This document shows positions 1-5,783 of a DNA stretch of 5,905 nt, in pieces. The notes beneath the pieces are model-generated. The model searched no databases, was not told the origin of the DNA, and saw nothing but the letters and a program-made list of their open reading frames with translations. The stretch comes from Deltaproteobacteria bacterium (GTDB taxonomy: Bacteria > Desulfobacterota > Desulfobulbia > Desulfobulbales > BM004). The stretch's first letter is position 1. Each line of letters opens with the position of its first letter. A program made the translations under genes and the position numbers. The stretch covers positions 1-5,905 of the forward strand of contig JAFDBU010000294.1 in NCBI GenBank assembly GCA_019313095.1, given 5' to 3'.

Positions 1-1473
1 GCCCTCACCTATTTTTGTAAGTACACCCTTGGGTAAGCGTTCTATGAGATCGGTCAGCTGTGCCATTTTCAATATGGATGCCAGCCTGTCTTCCAATATA
101 TCAGCATCAAGCACGATATTTTCCTTTACAGTTCCAGGGGTCAGGTAGATCTCCTGCATAACGAGCCCCACCGTGGTGCGCAGCCATTCCGGATCAAGTT
201 CCCGCAGGTCATGGCCGTCAAGCAGGATGCTGCCCTGGTCCGGGTCATACATCCTTTCCAGCAGATTGACAAGCGTTGATTTTCCGGAGCCGGTGGCTCC
301 GACAATAGCTACTGTTTCACCTGGTTCCACCTTCATGGACAGGCTGTGGATAACCGGCTTGTCAGGGTCGTATCCAAAAGTCACATCGCTGAACTCCAGG
401 GTACCACTCACAGACTGGGATCTGAAAGGTCCCGGTAAAACCTTGAGCCTGCTGCGGGTATCCAGAAGCTGAAAAATCCTCTCGGCTGATGCCATGGCCG
501 ACTGGACAATGGAATATTTCTGTGACAACTCGCGCAGAGGCTGGAAGAAAAGGCGCATATACGAGATAAAGGCCACCAGGATGCCGATGGTCATCTCACC
601 TCTGAGAATTAGGCCCCCCCCGTACCAGATGATGATGCCTGTCGCCGTTGAGGCAAGGACATCAAGCAGGGGCATGAAAACACCGAATATTTTTATCTGG
701 TGCAGGGTGGCATTAAAATAAGACCGGTTCAGTTTGACAAAATTATCCTCAGTATCCTTTTCCCTCTGGAACAGCTGGATAAGGCTGATCCCGGAAACAG
801 CCTCCTGCAGGTACGCATTTATTCTGGCCAGATTTGTTCGTATCTCCCGAAAGGCATAACGGGCCATCTTGCTGAACCAGAGTGTAGCTGCAAGGATCAG
901 GGGCAGCAGCAGAGTCATGAGCAGGGCAAGTTGCCAGTTAAGCCAGAAAAGCAGGATCAGGATGCCGATAATCCTGATGGCGTCATTAAAAAGGGTGACT
1001 ATGACAGAAGTGAACATCTCGTGCATGTTCTGGACATCATTAGTCAGCCTGGTGACAAGCTTACCGCTAGGATTTTCATTGAAGAATGCAAGATCAAGCC
1101 CCAGCATATGTTTATATATATGCTGGCGCAGCCTGTGCATGACATTCTGACCTGTCCATTCCAGTACAGTTACCTGGAAATAGTTGGCGATGAACCCAGC
1201 AATGACCGCAACACCAAAGATCACTGCCAGGGTGGCCAGACCTGAAAATCTCTCTGCTAGAGGAATTTGTGTATTAATGATATAGTCGTCGACCCCCAGC
1301 CGCACCAGGTACGGCAGCAGAAGACTTGAGCCGATCACGGCAAAAGAGAGAACTGCGGCCAGGGCCACACCCTGCCAGTAATGTGAAGTATAACTCAGGA
1401 TCCGACGCCACAGATTTATATCCGTGACCTCTCCCAGTTTATCTTCCTCAAAATAACCGTAACCGTATTGCAT
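1..1473 (-). CDS. ABC exporter half-transporter, second subunit of a heterodimer (3' end cut by window edge)
   Basis: This membrane-bound ATP-driven exporter subunit has an N-terminal permease domain fused to a nucleotide-binding domain. The 491 visible residues read without a stop and begin MQYGYGYFEEDKLGEV, a start typical of one partner of paired half-transporters. Hydrophobic helices lie near residues 34-57, 78-100, 163-199 (two helices) and 264-312 (two helices). Coupling-helix motifs are visible at NENPSGKLVTRLTNDV (132-147) and EAVSGISLIQLF (225-236). In the ATPase domain the A-loop Tyr is at 368, Walker A GATGSGKST at 392-400 and the Q-loop Gln at 440. The sequence stops at IGEG, just before the signature motif, so signature, Walker B and H-loop lie outside the window and roughly 100-120 residues are missing. 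No clear Shine-Dalgarno precedes the ATG. It lies 214 bp downstream of the complete ABC gene, with which it should pair. The exported substrate is unknown. Confidence 0.93.
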   Translation of the reverse strand, partial: MQYGYGYFEEDKLGEVTDINLWRRILSYTSHYWQGVALAAVLSFAVIGSSLLLPYLVRLGVDDYIINTQIPLAERFSGLATLAVIFGVAVIAGFIANYFQVTVLEWTGQNVMHRLRQHIYKHMLGLDLAFFNENPSGKLVTRLTNDVQNMHEMFTSVIVTLFNDAIRIIGILILLFWLNWQLALLMTLLLPLILAATLWFSKMARYAFREIRTNLARINAYLQEAVSGISLIQLFQREKDTEDNFVKLNRSYFNATLHQIKIFGVFMPLLDVLASTATGIIIWYGGGLILRGEMTIGILVAFISYMRLFFQPLRELSQKYSIVQSAMASAERIFQLLDTRSRLKVLPGPFRSQSVSGTLEFSDVTFGYDPDKPVIHSLSMKVEPGETVAIVGATGSGKSTLVNLLERMYDPDQGSILLDGHDLRELDPEWLRTTVGLVMQEIYLTPGTVKENIVLDADILEDRLASILKMAQLTDLIERLPKGVLTKIGEG

Positions 1474-1500
1474 TTTTATTTATTAGGTTTGTAGGAATCA

Positions 1501-1540
1501 AGGGTTCAAAGTTTCTAGGGTCCAAGGGTTCAAGGGTTTA
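1501..1540 (+). repeat. Octamer tandem repeat tract A (AGGGTTCA-type)
   Basis: Five consecutive 8-bp units read on the plus strand: AGGGTTCA, AAGTTTCT, AGGGTCCA, AGGGTTCA and AGGGTTTA, with the second unit degenerate. It lies between the two ABC genes, just upstream of the start of the partial one. Its units are related, in inverted orientation, to the tract at 1643-1682. Confidence 0.7.
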
Positions 1541-1642
1541 AGAGATTGAGAATTTAAGGTGACACGGTATGGTCGGGGGCTAGATATTTTTTCTTATCAC
1601 TCCATTACCCAAGTATTGAAGTTACGTTGTCATGATAAAGTT

Positions 1643-1682
1643 TTTCCCCTTGAGACCTCGCCCCCTAGAACCCCTGACCCCT
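1643..1682 (-). repeat. Octamer tandem repeat tract B, opposed to tract A
   Basis: Read on the minus strand, five 8-bp units are visible: AGGGGTCA, GGGGTTCT, AGGGGGCG, AGGTCTCA and AGGGGAAA. Conservation is looser than in tract A, but the same period and the leading AGGG are kept. The tract begins 5 bp past the stop codon of the complete ABC gene. The 8-mer TTCTAGGG at 1513-1520 is the exact reverse complement of 1663-1670. In the shared transcript GGGGUUCUAGGG of this tract can pair with CCCUUGAACCCU of tract A at 11 of 12 positions, around an intervening stretch of about 100 nt. Confidence 0.55.
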
Positions 1683-1687
1683 CTCTT

Positions 1688-3472
1688 TTACACTTTCCCC
1701 AACCTGTTTGTCTGGTATTCATAAATAGTTGCATAGAACCGGCTTTTCCGGAGCAGCTGTTCATGATCACCCTGTGATGCTATTTTTCCCCGGTCCATGA
1801 CAATAAGCCTATCTGCCTGGGCCAAAGGCGCCAAACGGTGAGATACAATAATGCAGATCCTGTCCCTGACGAACGGCTGCATAGCACCTATGATTTGATG
1901 TTCGGTCTCCATATCGACTGCCGACAGGCCGTCATCAATGATAAGAACCTGCCTGTCGGACAAAAGCGCCCGTGCCAGTGCAATTCGCTGCCGCTGACCG
2001 CCGGAGAGCTTTACCCCCCTCTCTCCTATCCGGGTATCATAGCCTTCCGGTAAAGCAAGAATTTCATCATGTATCGCTGCAGCTCGTGCCACCGTTTCGA
2101 TCTCCTCCCGGTTGGCATCCGGTTTCCCCATGCTTATATTGTCCCGCACAGTATCAGAGAAAACTGTCACATCTTGGGGCACCAGCGCAATTCTTCTGCG
2201 CACTTCCGCAAGGTCAAGCTTGTTTACATCAATGATATTCCAGAAAAGGGTATCATTCTCAACCGGATAGAGCCTGGCGAGAAGATGGGACAAAGTTGTT
2301 TTGCCGGACCCGGTTCTCCCCACAATTCCGAGGATGCCCCAATTGATCTCCAGCGATATATCCTGCAGGATCGCATCATTCTGATCGGGGTAAGTAAAGG
2401 TAAGATTTCTGACAACAATGGAGTTTAATTTTTCAGGGACCTGAACCGGCTCGGATGGTGAAATGATAACCGGCTGCTCGTCAAGCACGTTCTTAATGCG
2501 CTGTAAAGATGTGACGCCCCGCTGAAAAAGATTTGTCACCCATCCCAGTGCCATCATCGGCCAGGTAAGCATGAACAGGTAGGAGGTAAAGGCGACAAAA
2601 TCACCGATGGTTATGCTGCCTTGTATAGTTAAGCGGCCGCCGAATAACAGGACGAGTAACATACTGGTATTTGCGATAAATCCCGAAACCGGGAACAGCG
2701 TCCCCTGCACCTTTGCCAGCCGCAGGTTGTCCTGCACATATTCACGCCCCATTACATCAAACCTTTTGGTCTGATTTTTTTCCATGGTATACGCTTTGAT
2801 CATGCGTATGGAATTTATTGAGGTCCTGACGAACTGCGTCAGTCTGGAAAATTGTTCCTGCACCTTTTTAAAATAACGGTGCAGCCGCCTAGAAAGAAAA
2901 CGGGTGAGCAGAGCAAGGACGGGCATGGGCACGATGGCAATCAGAGTCAGGCCGGGATGAATGTAGGCCATGAAGGATAAGGCGGCAACTGACAGAACAA
3001 GGGCATCGGCAAAGGCAACCAGCCCCATACCGCCAGCGAGCTGAACAGCTGCCAGATCATTAGTGGCCAGAGCCATAATTTCGCCGGTTGTGCGCCGCTG
3101 AAAAAAAACACGATCCAGAGTCAGGAGGTGGGAAAAAAGCCAGTTGCGTAAATCCTTTTCCAGGTGACGGGAAAAACCGAGGATCATGAAGCGCCAGCCA
3201 AAGCGAAATATTGCAATGAATAATGCCAGACCAACTATCATAAAGCCGTACTGCATAAGGACCTCGGAAGAGGCGCCTGCCTGCTGCAAACCATCGATTG
3301 CATGCTTGATTATCCTCGGAATAACCAGCTGCAGACCATTGACTGCCAGAAGAGACAGAAAACCGATAAAAAGCTGCCAGCGGTATTGTTTAAAAAAAGG
3401 CAGGACAAGGCTGAGTGTCTGCCAGGAATTATCAGATCCGCTGCTTAATTTAGGTTCACCTGCTGCACGCAT
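1688..3472 (-). CDS. ABC exporter half-transporter with degenerate catalytic site (heterodimer subunit 1)
   Basis: A complete 594-residue half-exporter, a usual length for type IV ABC exporters with permease and ATPase fused. Hydrophobic helices fall near residues 33-53, 74-97, 148-170, 172-193, 262-280 and 289-311. The coupling motif TTGEIMALATNDLAAVQ (128-144) is conserved. ATPase motifs are the A-loop Tyr361, Walker A GRTGSGKTT (385-393), Q-loop Gln433, canonical signature LSGGQ (489-493), Walker B VLIIDD (509-514), D-loop SAVD (517-520) and H-loop His545. The residue after the Walker B Asp is Asp514 instead of the catalytic Glu, as in YheI/BmrC and TM287. This subunit therefore most likely supplies the non-hydrolysing ATP site, while its intact signature completes the active site of the downstream partner. 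The start lies 8 bp past the nitroreductase stop with no Shine-Dalgarno, suggesting translational coupling. The substrate could be a drug, lipid or peptide. Confidence 0.95.
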   Translation of the reverse strand: MRAAGEPKLSSGSDNSWQTLSLVLPFFKQYRWQLFIGFLSLLAVNGLQLVIPRIIKHAIDGLQQAGASSEVLMQYGFMIVGLALFIAIFRFGWRFMILGFSRHLEKDLRNWLFSHLLTLDRVFFQRRTTGEIMALATNDLAAVQLAGGMGLVAFADALVLSVAALSFMAYIHPGLTLIAIVPMPVLALLTRFLSRRLHRYFKKVQEQFSRLTQFVRTSINSIRMIKAYTMEKNQTKRFDVMGREYVQDNLRLAKVQGTLFPVSGFIANTSMLLVLLFGGRLTIQGSITIGDFVAFTSYLFMLTWPMMALGWVTNLFQRGVTSLQRIKNVLDEQPVIISPSEPVQVPEKLNSIVVRNLTFTYPDQNDAILQDISLEINWGILGIVGRTGSGKTTLSHLLARLYPVENDTLFWNIIDVNKLDLAEVRRRIALVPQDVTVFSDTVRDNISMGKPDANREEIETVARAAAIHDEILALPEGYDTRIGERGVKLSGGQRQRIALARALLSDRQVLIIDDGLSAVDMETEHQIIGAMQPFVRDRICIIVSHRLAPLAQADRLIVMDRGKIASQGDHEQLLRKSRFYATIYEYQTNRLGKV

Positions 3473-3480
3473 AATTTTTT

Positions 3481-4386
3481 TTATCGTAAAGGATAGCGGG
3501 GCACAATTTTCTTTCTGAGTGCTGTCTTTTCATACTTTTCTGCCGGATAACCGAGTGCTATAGCCGCATATACTGATTCATCGTCCGGAAGCTGCAGCAT
3601 CCTTCTGATCTGCTTATCCCTTTTAATGGCCTCAACCGCAAAACCTATCATACAGGACCCGAGACCGAGACAGTGTGCAGCTAGCAGGATGTTCTGACTT
3701 GCCAGAAGCGCATCCTCCATGGGTGAACTCGCGTTTTTATTGCCACCCACCAGAATGACTGCAACTGCTCCATGAAACAGGGTATCGACCCTGTCCCTGT
3801 TCCAGAGGTCAAGACCTTCCTCAACTGTCTGAAAGTAGCGGTGATAGTAAGTGCCCAGTGCATCCCCCCCAAAGATTTTTGAAAAAAAACGGAGCCACGG
3901 TTTTTCTGCCTTTCTGTTTAAACCATGATAAAATCGGGCTGTCTGCTCACCAAGACTTTCAACCTCTCTACGGCTTGCCAGGACTGTATAGGTCCAGAGC
4001 TGCGAATTGGTACCTGATGGAGCGGTGGTACCGATCTTCACCAGATCTTCAAGGACAGAGCGTTCAATTTCCCTGTATTCATAATTGCGGCATGAACGCC
4101 TGGAAAGCATTAACCGTACGAGTTGCCCGGTATCACATGCTCCGGGCTTAAGCCAACAGGGATCGAACGACGTGGATGCCAGGGTAAAAGGATGCTCCAG
4201 GGCTTCCACCCGGACTGCATCAACCGGGCAAACTGCTTCGCAGTGACCGCAGGCCAATGAATATGTCCCCGTCACCTCCGCCTTGCCATTTATCATAGTA
4301 ATTGTTTTGGCAGGACATACTCTGACACAGAGTCCGCAGCCAACACAGGTTTCCTTATCTATAATCGTAGTAACTGGTTTCTGCAT
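3481..4386 (-). CDS. Ferredoxin-nitroreductase fusion protein (4Fe-4S, FMN)
   Basis: This 301-residue cytoplasmic flavoprotein has an N-terminal bacterial ferredoxin domain (about 1-65) and a C-terminal nitroreductase-like domain (about 88-300). The first cluster motif is complete: Cys14, Cys17, Cys20 and Cys24-Pro. The second reads SLACGHCEAVCP, with Cys46, Cys49 and Cys53 but Ser at position 43 where the first Cys is expected. FMN-binding signatures of the family are visible at SRRSCRNY (95-102), APSGTNSQLW (122-131), LGLGSCMIGF (240-249) and ALGYP (277-281). Such fusions are common in anaerobes and are thought to pass electrons from the clusters to FMN; the physiological acceptor is unknown. 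A TGA lies two codons upstream of the ATG, so this is the first available start, and it is needed to keep the first cluster. No Shine-Dalgarno is evident. The gene directly precedes the ABC exporter, probably in one transcript. Confidence 0.93.
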   Translation of the reverse strand: MQKPVTTIIDKETCVGCGLCVRVCPAKTITMINGKAEVTGTYSLACGHCEAVCPVDAVRVEALEHPFTLASTSFDPCWLKPGACDTGQLVRLMLSRRSCRNYEYREIERSVLEDLVKIGTTAPSGTNSQLWTYTVLASRREVESLGEQTARFYHGLNRKAEKPWLRFFSKIFGGDALGTYYHRYFQTVEEGLDLWNRDRVDTLFHGAVAVILVGGNKNASSPMEDALLASQNILLAAHCLGLGSCMIGFAVEAIKRDKQIRRMLQLPDDESVYAAIALGYPAEKYEKTALRKKIVPRYPLR

Positions 4387-4531
4387 GAATCAGGGAAGAA
4401 ATATTTGGAGCTCTCCGCGGCAGGTAAGTGAAGACTTCGAGCTGCGGGGGATACTTTCGCTGCTGCTCCTGCTCAGCAGCAAGAGGAGCAAAAAACTACA
4501 GCGGATGGTATCTCTTTTAAGCAAGCACGAT
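4387..4531 (-). promoter_or_regulatory. Spacer upstream of nitroreductase gene with competing hairpins
   Basis: This 145-bp spacer lies between the PilZ stop and the nitroreductase start. On the minus strand TGCTCCT (4490-4484) can pair with AGGAGCA (4470-4464). Alternatively GCTGCTG (4480-4474) can pair with CAGCAGC (4465-4459). The two are mutually exclusive. A further imperfect stem joins 4447-4441 to 4421-4415. The only T-run (about 4495-4490) comes before the hairpins on this strand, so this is not a standard intrinsic terminator. It could be a structured leader, or just GCTGCT-rich sequence. No riboswitch class was recognised. Confidence 0.3.
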
Positions 4532-4888
4532 TCAGGCTAATCCTTCAACCTCTTTGAGGATCTCAACCCGCTTTACATGTTTCATAATATTTTCTTTCAG
4601 GTTAGAAGAAAGCCGGCTCAAAAACTGAACACCCATGCCGACTTTCTCAACTTTAGGTGACCTGTCTACCCAGATGACAACTGCCATGACCTCAGCCTCA
4701 TAATATTTCTCAACCGGGAAAACCAGCCTTACCTTGGTTCCCGGATCAGGCGGATCGGGTGCACACAGAAACATTCCCCCAAGAGATATGTTTTTGCTGA
4801 AAGACAGGACATAATCTCCTTCATGTATATAATGAACCTGAAATTCTACCGGCACCCTGTCTTCAATTCTGAGGTTTTCATTCGACAT
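4532..4888 (-). CDS. PilZ-domain protein (putative c-di-GMP effector)
   Basis: A 118-residue soluble protein consisting almost entirely of one PilZ domain. The two c-di-GMP-binding signatures are in the right order: an RxxxR motif (Arg7, Arg11 in RIEDR) and NISLGG (33-38), matching [D/N]xSxxG with Asn33, Ser35 and Gly38. The rest follows the usual beta-barrel pattern, with GTKVRLVF (50-57), AVVIWV (69-74) and GMGVQFL (84-90), ending in a short basic helix. The style resembles the Myxococcus xanthus paralogue family of PilZ proteins. No output domain is fused, so it would act through a protein partner; which process it controls cannot be told. A GGGGA stretch 4 nt before the ATG may be a close-spaced ribosome binding site. 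The gene is divergent from the lipoprotein gene and is preceded by a plausible sigma-70 promoter. No terminator follows, so read-through into the nitroreductase gene is possible. Confidence 0.9.
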   Translation of the reverse strand: MSNENLRIEDRVPVEFQVHYIHEGDYVLSFSKNISLGGMFLCAPDPPDPGTKVRLVFPVEKYYEAEVMAVVIWVDRSPKVEKVGMGVQFLSRLSSNLKENIMKHVKRVEILKEVEGLA

Positions 4889-4898
4889 TTTTTCCCCG

Positions 4899-4913
4899 AA
4901 TCATTCAATGATT
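4899..4913. promoter_or_regulatory. Perfect dyad AATCATT-C-AATGATT just upstream of the PilZ gene
   Basis: Two perfect 7-bp inverted arms flank a single central base. The dyad lies 10 bp from the PilZ start codon, adjacent to the putative ribosome binding site. It may be a DNA-binding site, or form a small RNA stem (AATCA/TGATT with a 5-nt loop) that affects initiation. Chance occurrence in AT-rich DNA is possible. Confidence 0.3.
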
Positions 4914-4962
4914 TTTGCTGTTAAAAAGATATTCTCTTCTGTGTCAGTTTACTTTCTGGCTC

Positions 4963-4979
4963 AGATAAAACTATTATCT
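4963..4979. promoter_or_regulatory. Dyad AGATAA-N5-TTATCT at the predicted PilZ transcription start
   Basis: Perfect 6-bp inverted arms with a 5-bp spacer. The dyad begins 5 bp downstream of the predicted -10 box of the PilZ promoter, so it covers the expected transcription start. That is a classic position for a repressor operator. The regulator is unknown. Confidence 0.35.
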
Positions 4980-4983
4980 CAAA

Positions 4984-5012
4984 ATTATACGTAAAATTTT
5001 CTCATACACCAA
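4984..5012 (-). promoter_or_regulatory. Putative sigma-70 promoter for the PilZ gene
   Basis: On the minus strand a perfect TATAAT (4989-4984) lies 17 bp downstream of TTGGTG (5012-5007), which keeps the TTG of the -35 consensus. Transcription would start near 4977, giving a leader of roughly 90 nt before the PilZ start at 4888. Confidence 0.5.
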
Positions 5013-5013
5013 T

Positions 5014-5049
5014 TGACATTTTCATAACAAAAATCTGAATGACATTTCA
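5014..5049 (+). repeat. Direct repeat TGACATTT(T)CA, two copies
   Basis: TGACATTTTCA at 5014-5024 recurs as TGACATTTCA at 5040-5049, a 26-bp start-to-start offset. Both copies lie just upstream of the predicted -35 box of the PilZ promoter, where paired activator sites could sit. The sequence also resembles half of a -35 element (TTGACA at 5013), but no good -10 follows on the plus strand. Confidence 0.3.
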
Positions 5050-5226
5050 CTATTAAACTATGTCGATCGGTTTTTTTATGTGATCATGATTTCCGGGCAA
5101 CACTTTACTTTTTCTGATTACTCTTTTTTTATTAAATCATTTTGGGTACATTAACCATAATTACCTTATTAAATTACCAGGTGGGAACAGGTTCTAAACT
5201 ATTATTTCTTTACCGGACTCTTAATT

Positions 5227-5712
5227 ATGAATGGCCCATCAGGCAGGCTCAACAACTATACGGCACTGTTCGTATCTCTTCTTATGATCGCTTTGTCCTC
5301 GTGCAGCGCCATAAACCCTTTGCCGCCCGAGGTCAACCTCATGCGGCTAGACGTTCAGGAAGTAACATTAAGCCATGTCAACCTCCTGGCTGATTTAAGG
5401 GTGTTTAATCCAAACGAGGCAGGACTTACTGTTCAGGGAGTGGATTACACTTTAAAGATAGAAGGTATTGAGATATTTTCGGGCAAAAGCCGGATGCGCC
5501 AAATCATTGCCCCCCGGGAATACAGCCATCTCCCCCTGCGTCTCTCAAGCGCTCACTGGGACATAATCCAGCTGTTGAACAAACTTCCGAACACTTCTGA
5601 AGTTGCCTTTGCCATGCAGGGTTCCATCCTGGTGGGAGGAAACCGCCTCCTTGCCCAACGTTTTTCATTTGACAAACAGGGTATCATCCCATTCCAAAAG
5701 ACAGGCCTGTAA
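5227..5712 (+). CDS. LEA14-like (WHy domain) outer-membrane lipoprotein
   Basis: A 161-residue exported lipoprotein. A short N-region is followed by a hydrophobic core (about 13-23) and a lipobox LSSC with the lipidated Cys at 26; Ser27 follows, so there is no Asp retention signal and outer-membrane sorting is expected. The mature part (about 40-150) matches the LEA type 2/WHy fold. Its hallmark is DLRVFNPN (56-63), followed by GLTVQGVDYTLKIEG (66-80) and an alternating beta-strand pattern. Bacterial LEA14 lipoproteins are widespread in Proteobacteria; plant relatives are stress-linked, but the bacterial role is not settled. The chosen ATG is the only one giving a signal peptide. Its frame is open upstream to a TAA at 5170 but has no other ATG, GTG or TTG start. 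The ribosome site is weak. The gene appears monocistronic and is divergent from the PilZ gene. Confidence 0.9.
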   Translation: MNGPSGRLNNYTALFVSLLMIALSSCSAINPLPPEVNLMRLDVQEVTLSHVNLLADLRVFNPNEAGLTVQGVDYTLKIEGIEIFSGKSRMRQIIAPREYSHLPLRLSSAHWDIIQLLNKLPNTSEVAFAMQGSILVGGNRLLAQRFSFDKQGIIPFQKTGL

Positions 5713-5722
5713 GCCCCCGAAC

Positions 5723-5783
5723 TGTTAACTTACATTATCTTAACGTTAACTTGCTAACAGGTTAACATATATTTTGGCTTAAC
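5723..5783. repeat. Cluster of GTTAAC/TTAAC motifs downstream of the lipoprotein gene
   Basis: Three GTTAAC palindromes occur at 5724-5729, 5745-5750 and 5761-5766. Two further TTAAC copies (5740 and 5779) and one CTAAC (5754) lie within the same 61 bp. CTGTTAAC (5723-5730 region) and GCTAACAG (5753-5760) form an imperfect inverted pair. There is no G/C-rich stem followed by a T-run, so it does not look like an intrinsic terminator. It could be an operator cluster for a gene to the right, or low-complexity sequence. Confidence 0.35.

Larger units (their letters stand above)
1474..1687. other. 214-bp spacer between the two ABC genes
   Basis: No coding region is supported here on either strand. 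The spacer carries the two opposed octamer tracts, with a more AT-rich centre (about 1541-1642) that has no recognisable promoter, RNA gene or T-tailed terminator. Such a long gap is unusual between subunits of one heterodimeric exporter, whose genes are commonly adjacent or overlapping. An inserted or expanded repeat element is the simplest explanation, but that is inference. Confidence 0.6.
4889..5226. other. AT-rich divergent intergenic region between PilZ and lipoprotein genes
   Basis: This 338-bp stretch has no supported coding region. Its left half contains the PilZ promoter, two dyads and a direct repeat. The middle holds small palindromes (CGATCG at 5064-5069, TGATCA at 5081-5086, ATCATGAT at 5083-5090) and a T7 tract at 5071. 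The right half should hold the promoter of the lipoprotein gene. Only a weak candidate was seen there (TTGGGT at 5142 and TATTAA at 5167, with an over-long spacer), so none is called. Confidence 0.55.

Noticed and set aside
173..1245. Several plus-strand reading frames of 75-181 codons in this interval
   Set aside because: They lie antisense to the well-conserved ABC exporter gene, resemble no protein family and have unnatural composition.
1501..1682. Octamer tracts as a CRISPR array or a tRNA gene (the GGTTCAAGG word resembles a T-loop)
   Set aside because: The units are contiguous 8-mers without spacers, and no cloverleaf can be drawn around the GGTTCAA words.
1559..1777. Plus-strand reading frame of 72 codons crossing the ABC spacer
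   Set aside because: It runs through the octamer tract and into the antisense of the complete ABC gene, with no ribosome site and no recognisable domain.
3681..4151. Reading frames overlapping the nitroreductase on both strands
   Set aside because: The nitroreductase frame carries all family motifs; the others are out-of-frame shadows.
4459..4500. Hairpin followed by an A-run as an intrinsic terminator for the PilZ gene
   Set aside because: On the minus strand the T-run precedes the stems instead of following them, and on the plus strand the run is A, so neither orientation fits.
4283..4540. Plus-strand frame of 85 codons with a Leu-rich stretch that looks like a membrane segment
   Set aside because: The Leu run comes from the GCTGCT-rich hairpin region, and half of the frame is antisense to the ferredoxin domain.
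5142..5393. Plus-strand frame of 83 codons overlapping the lipoprotein start
   Set aside because: It is out of frame with the lipoprotein gene, which has a convincing signal peptide and domain; no family match is visible.
5701..5710. Perfect palindrome ACAGGCCTGT at the end of the lipoprotein gene as a terminator stem
   Set aside because: It has no loop and no following T-run, and its bases are accounted for by the last codons.
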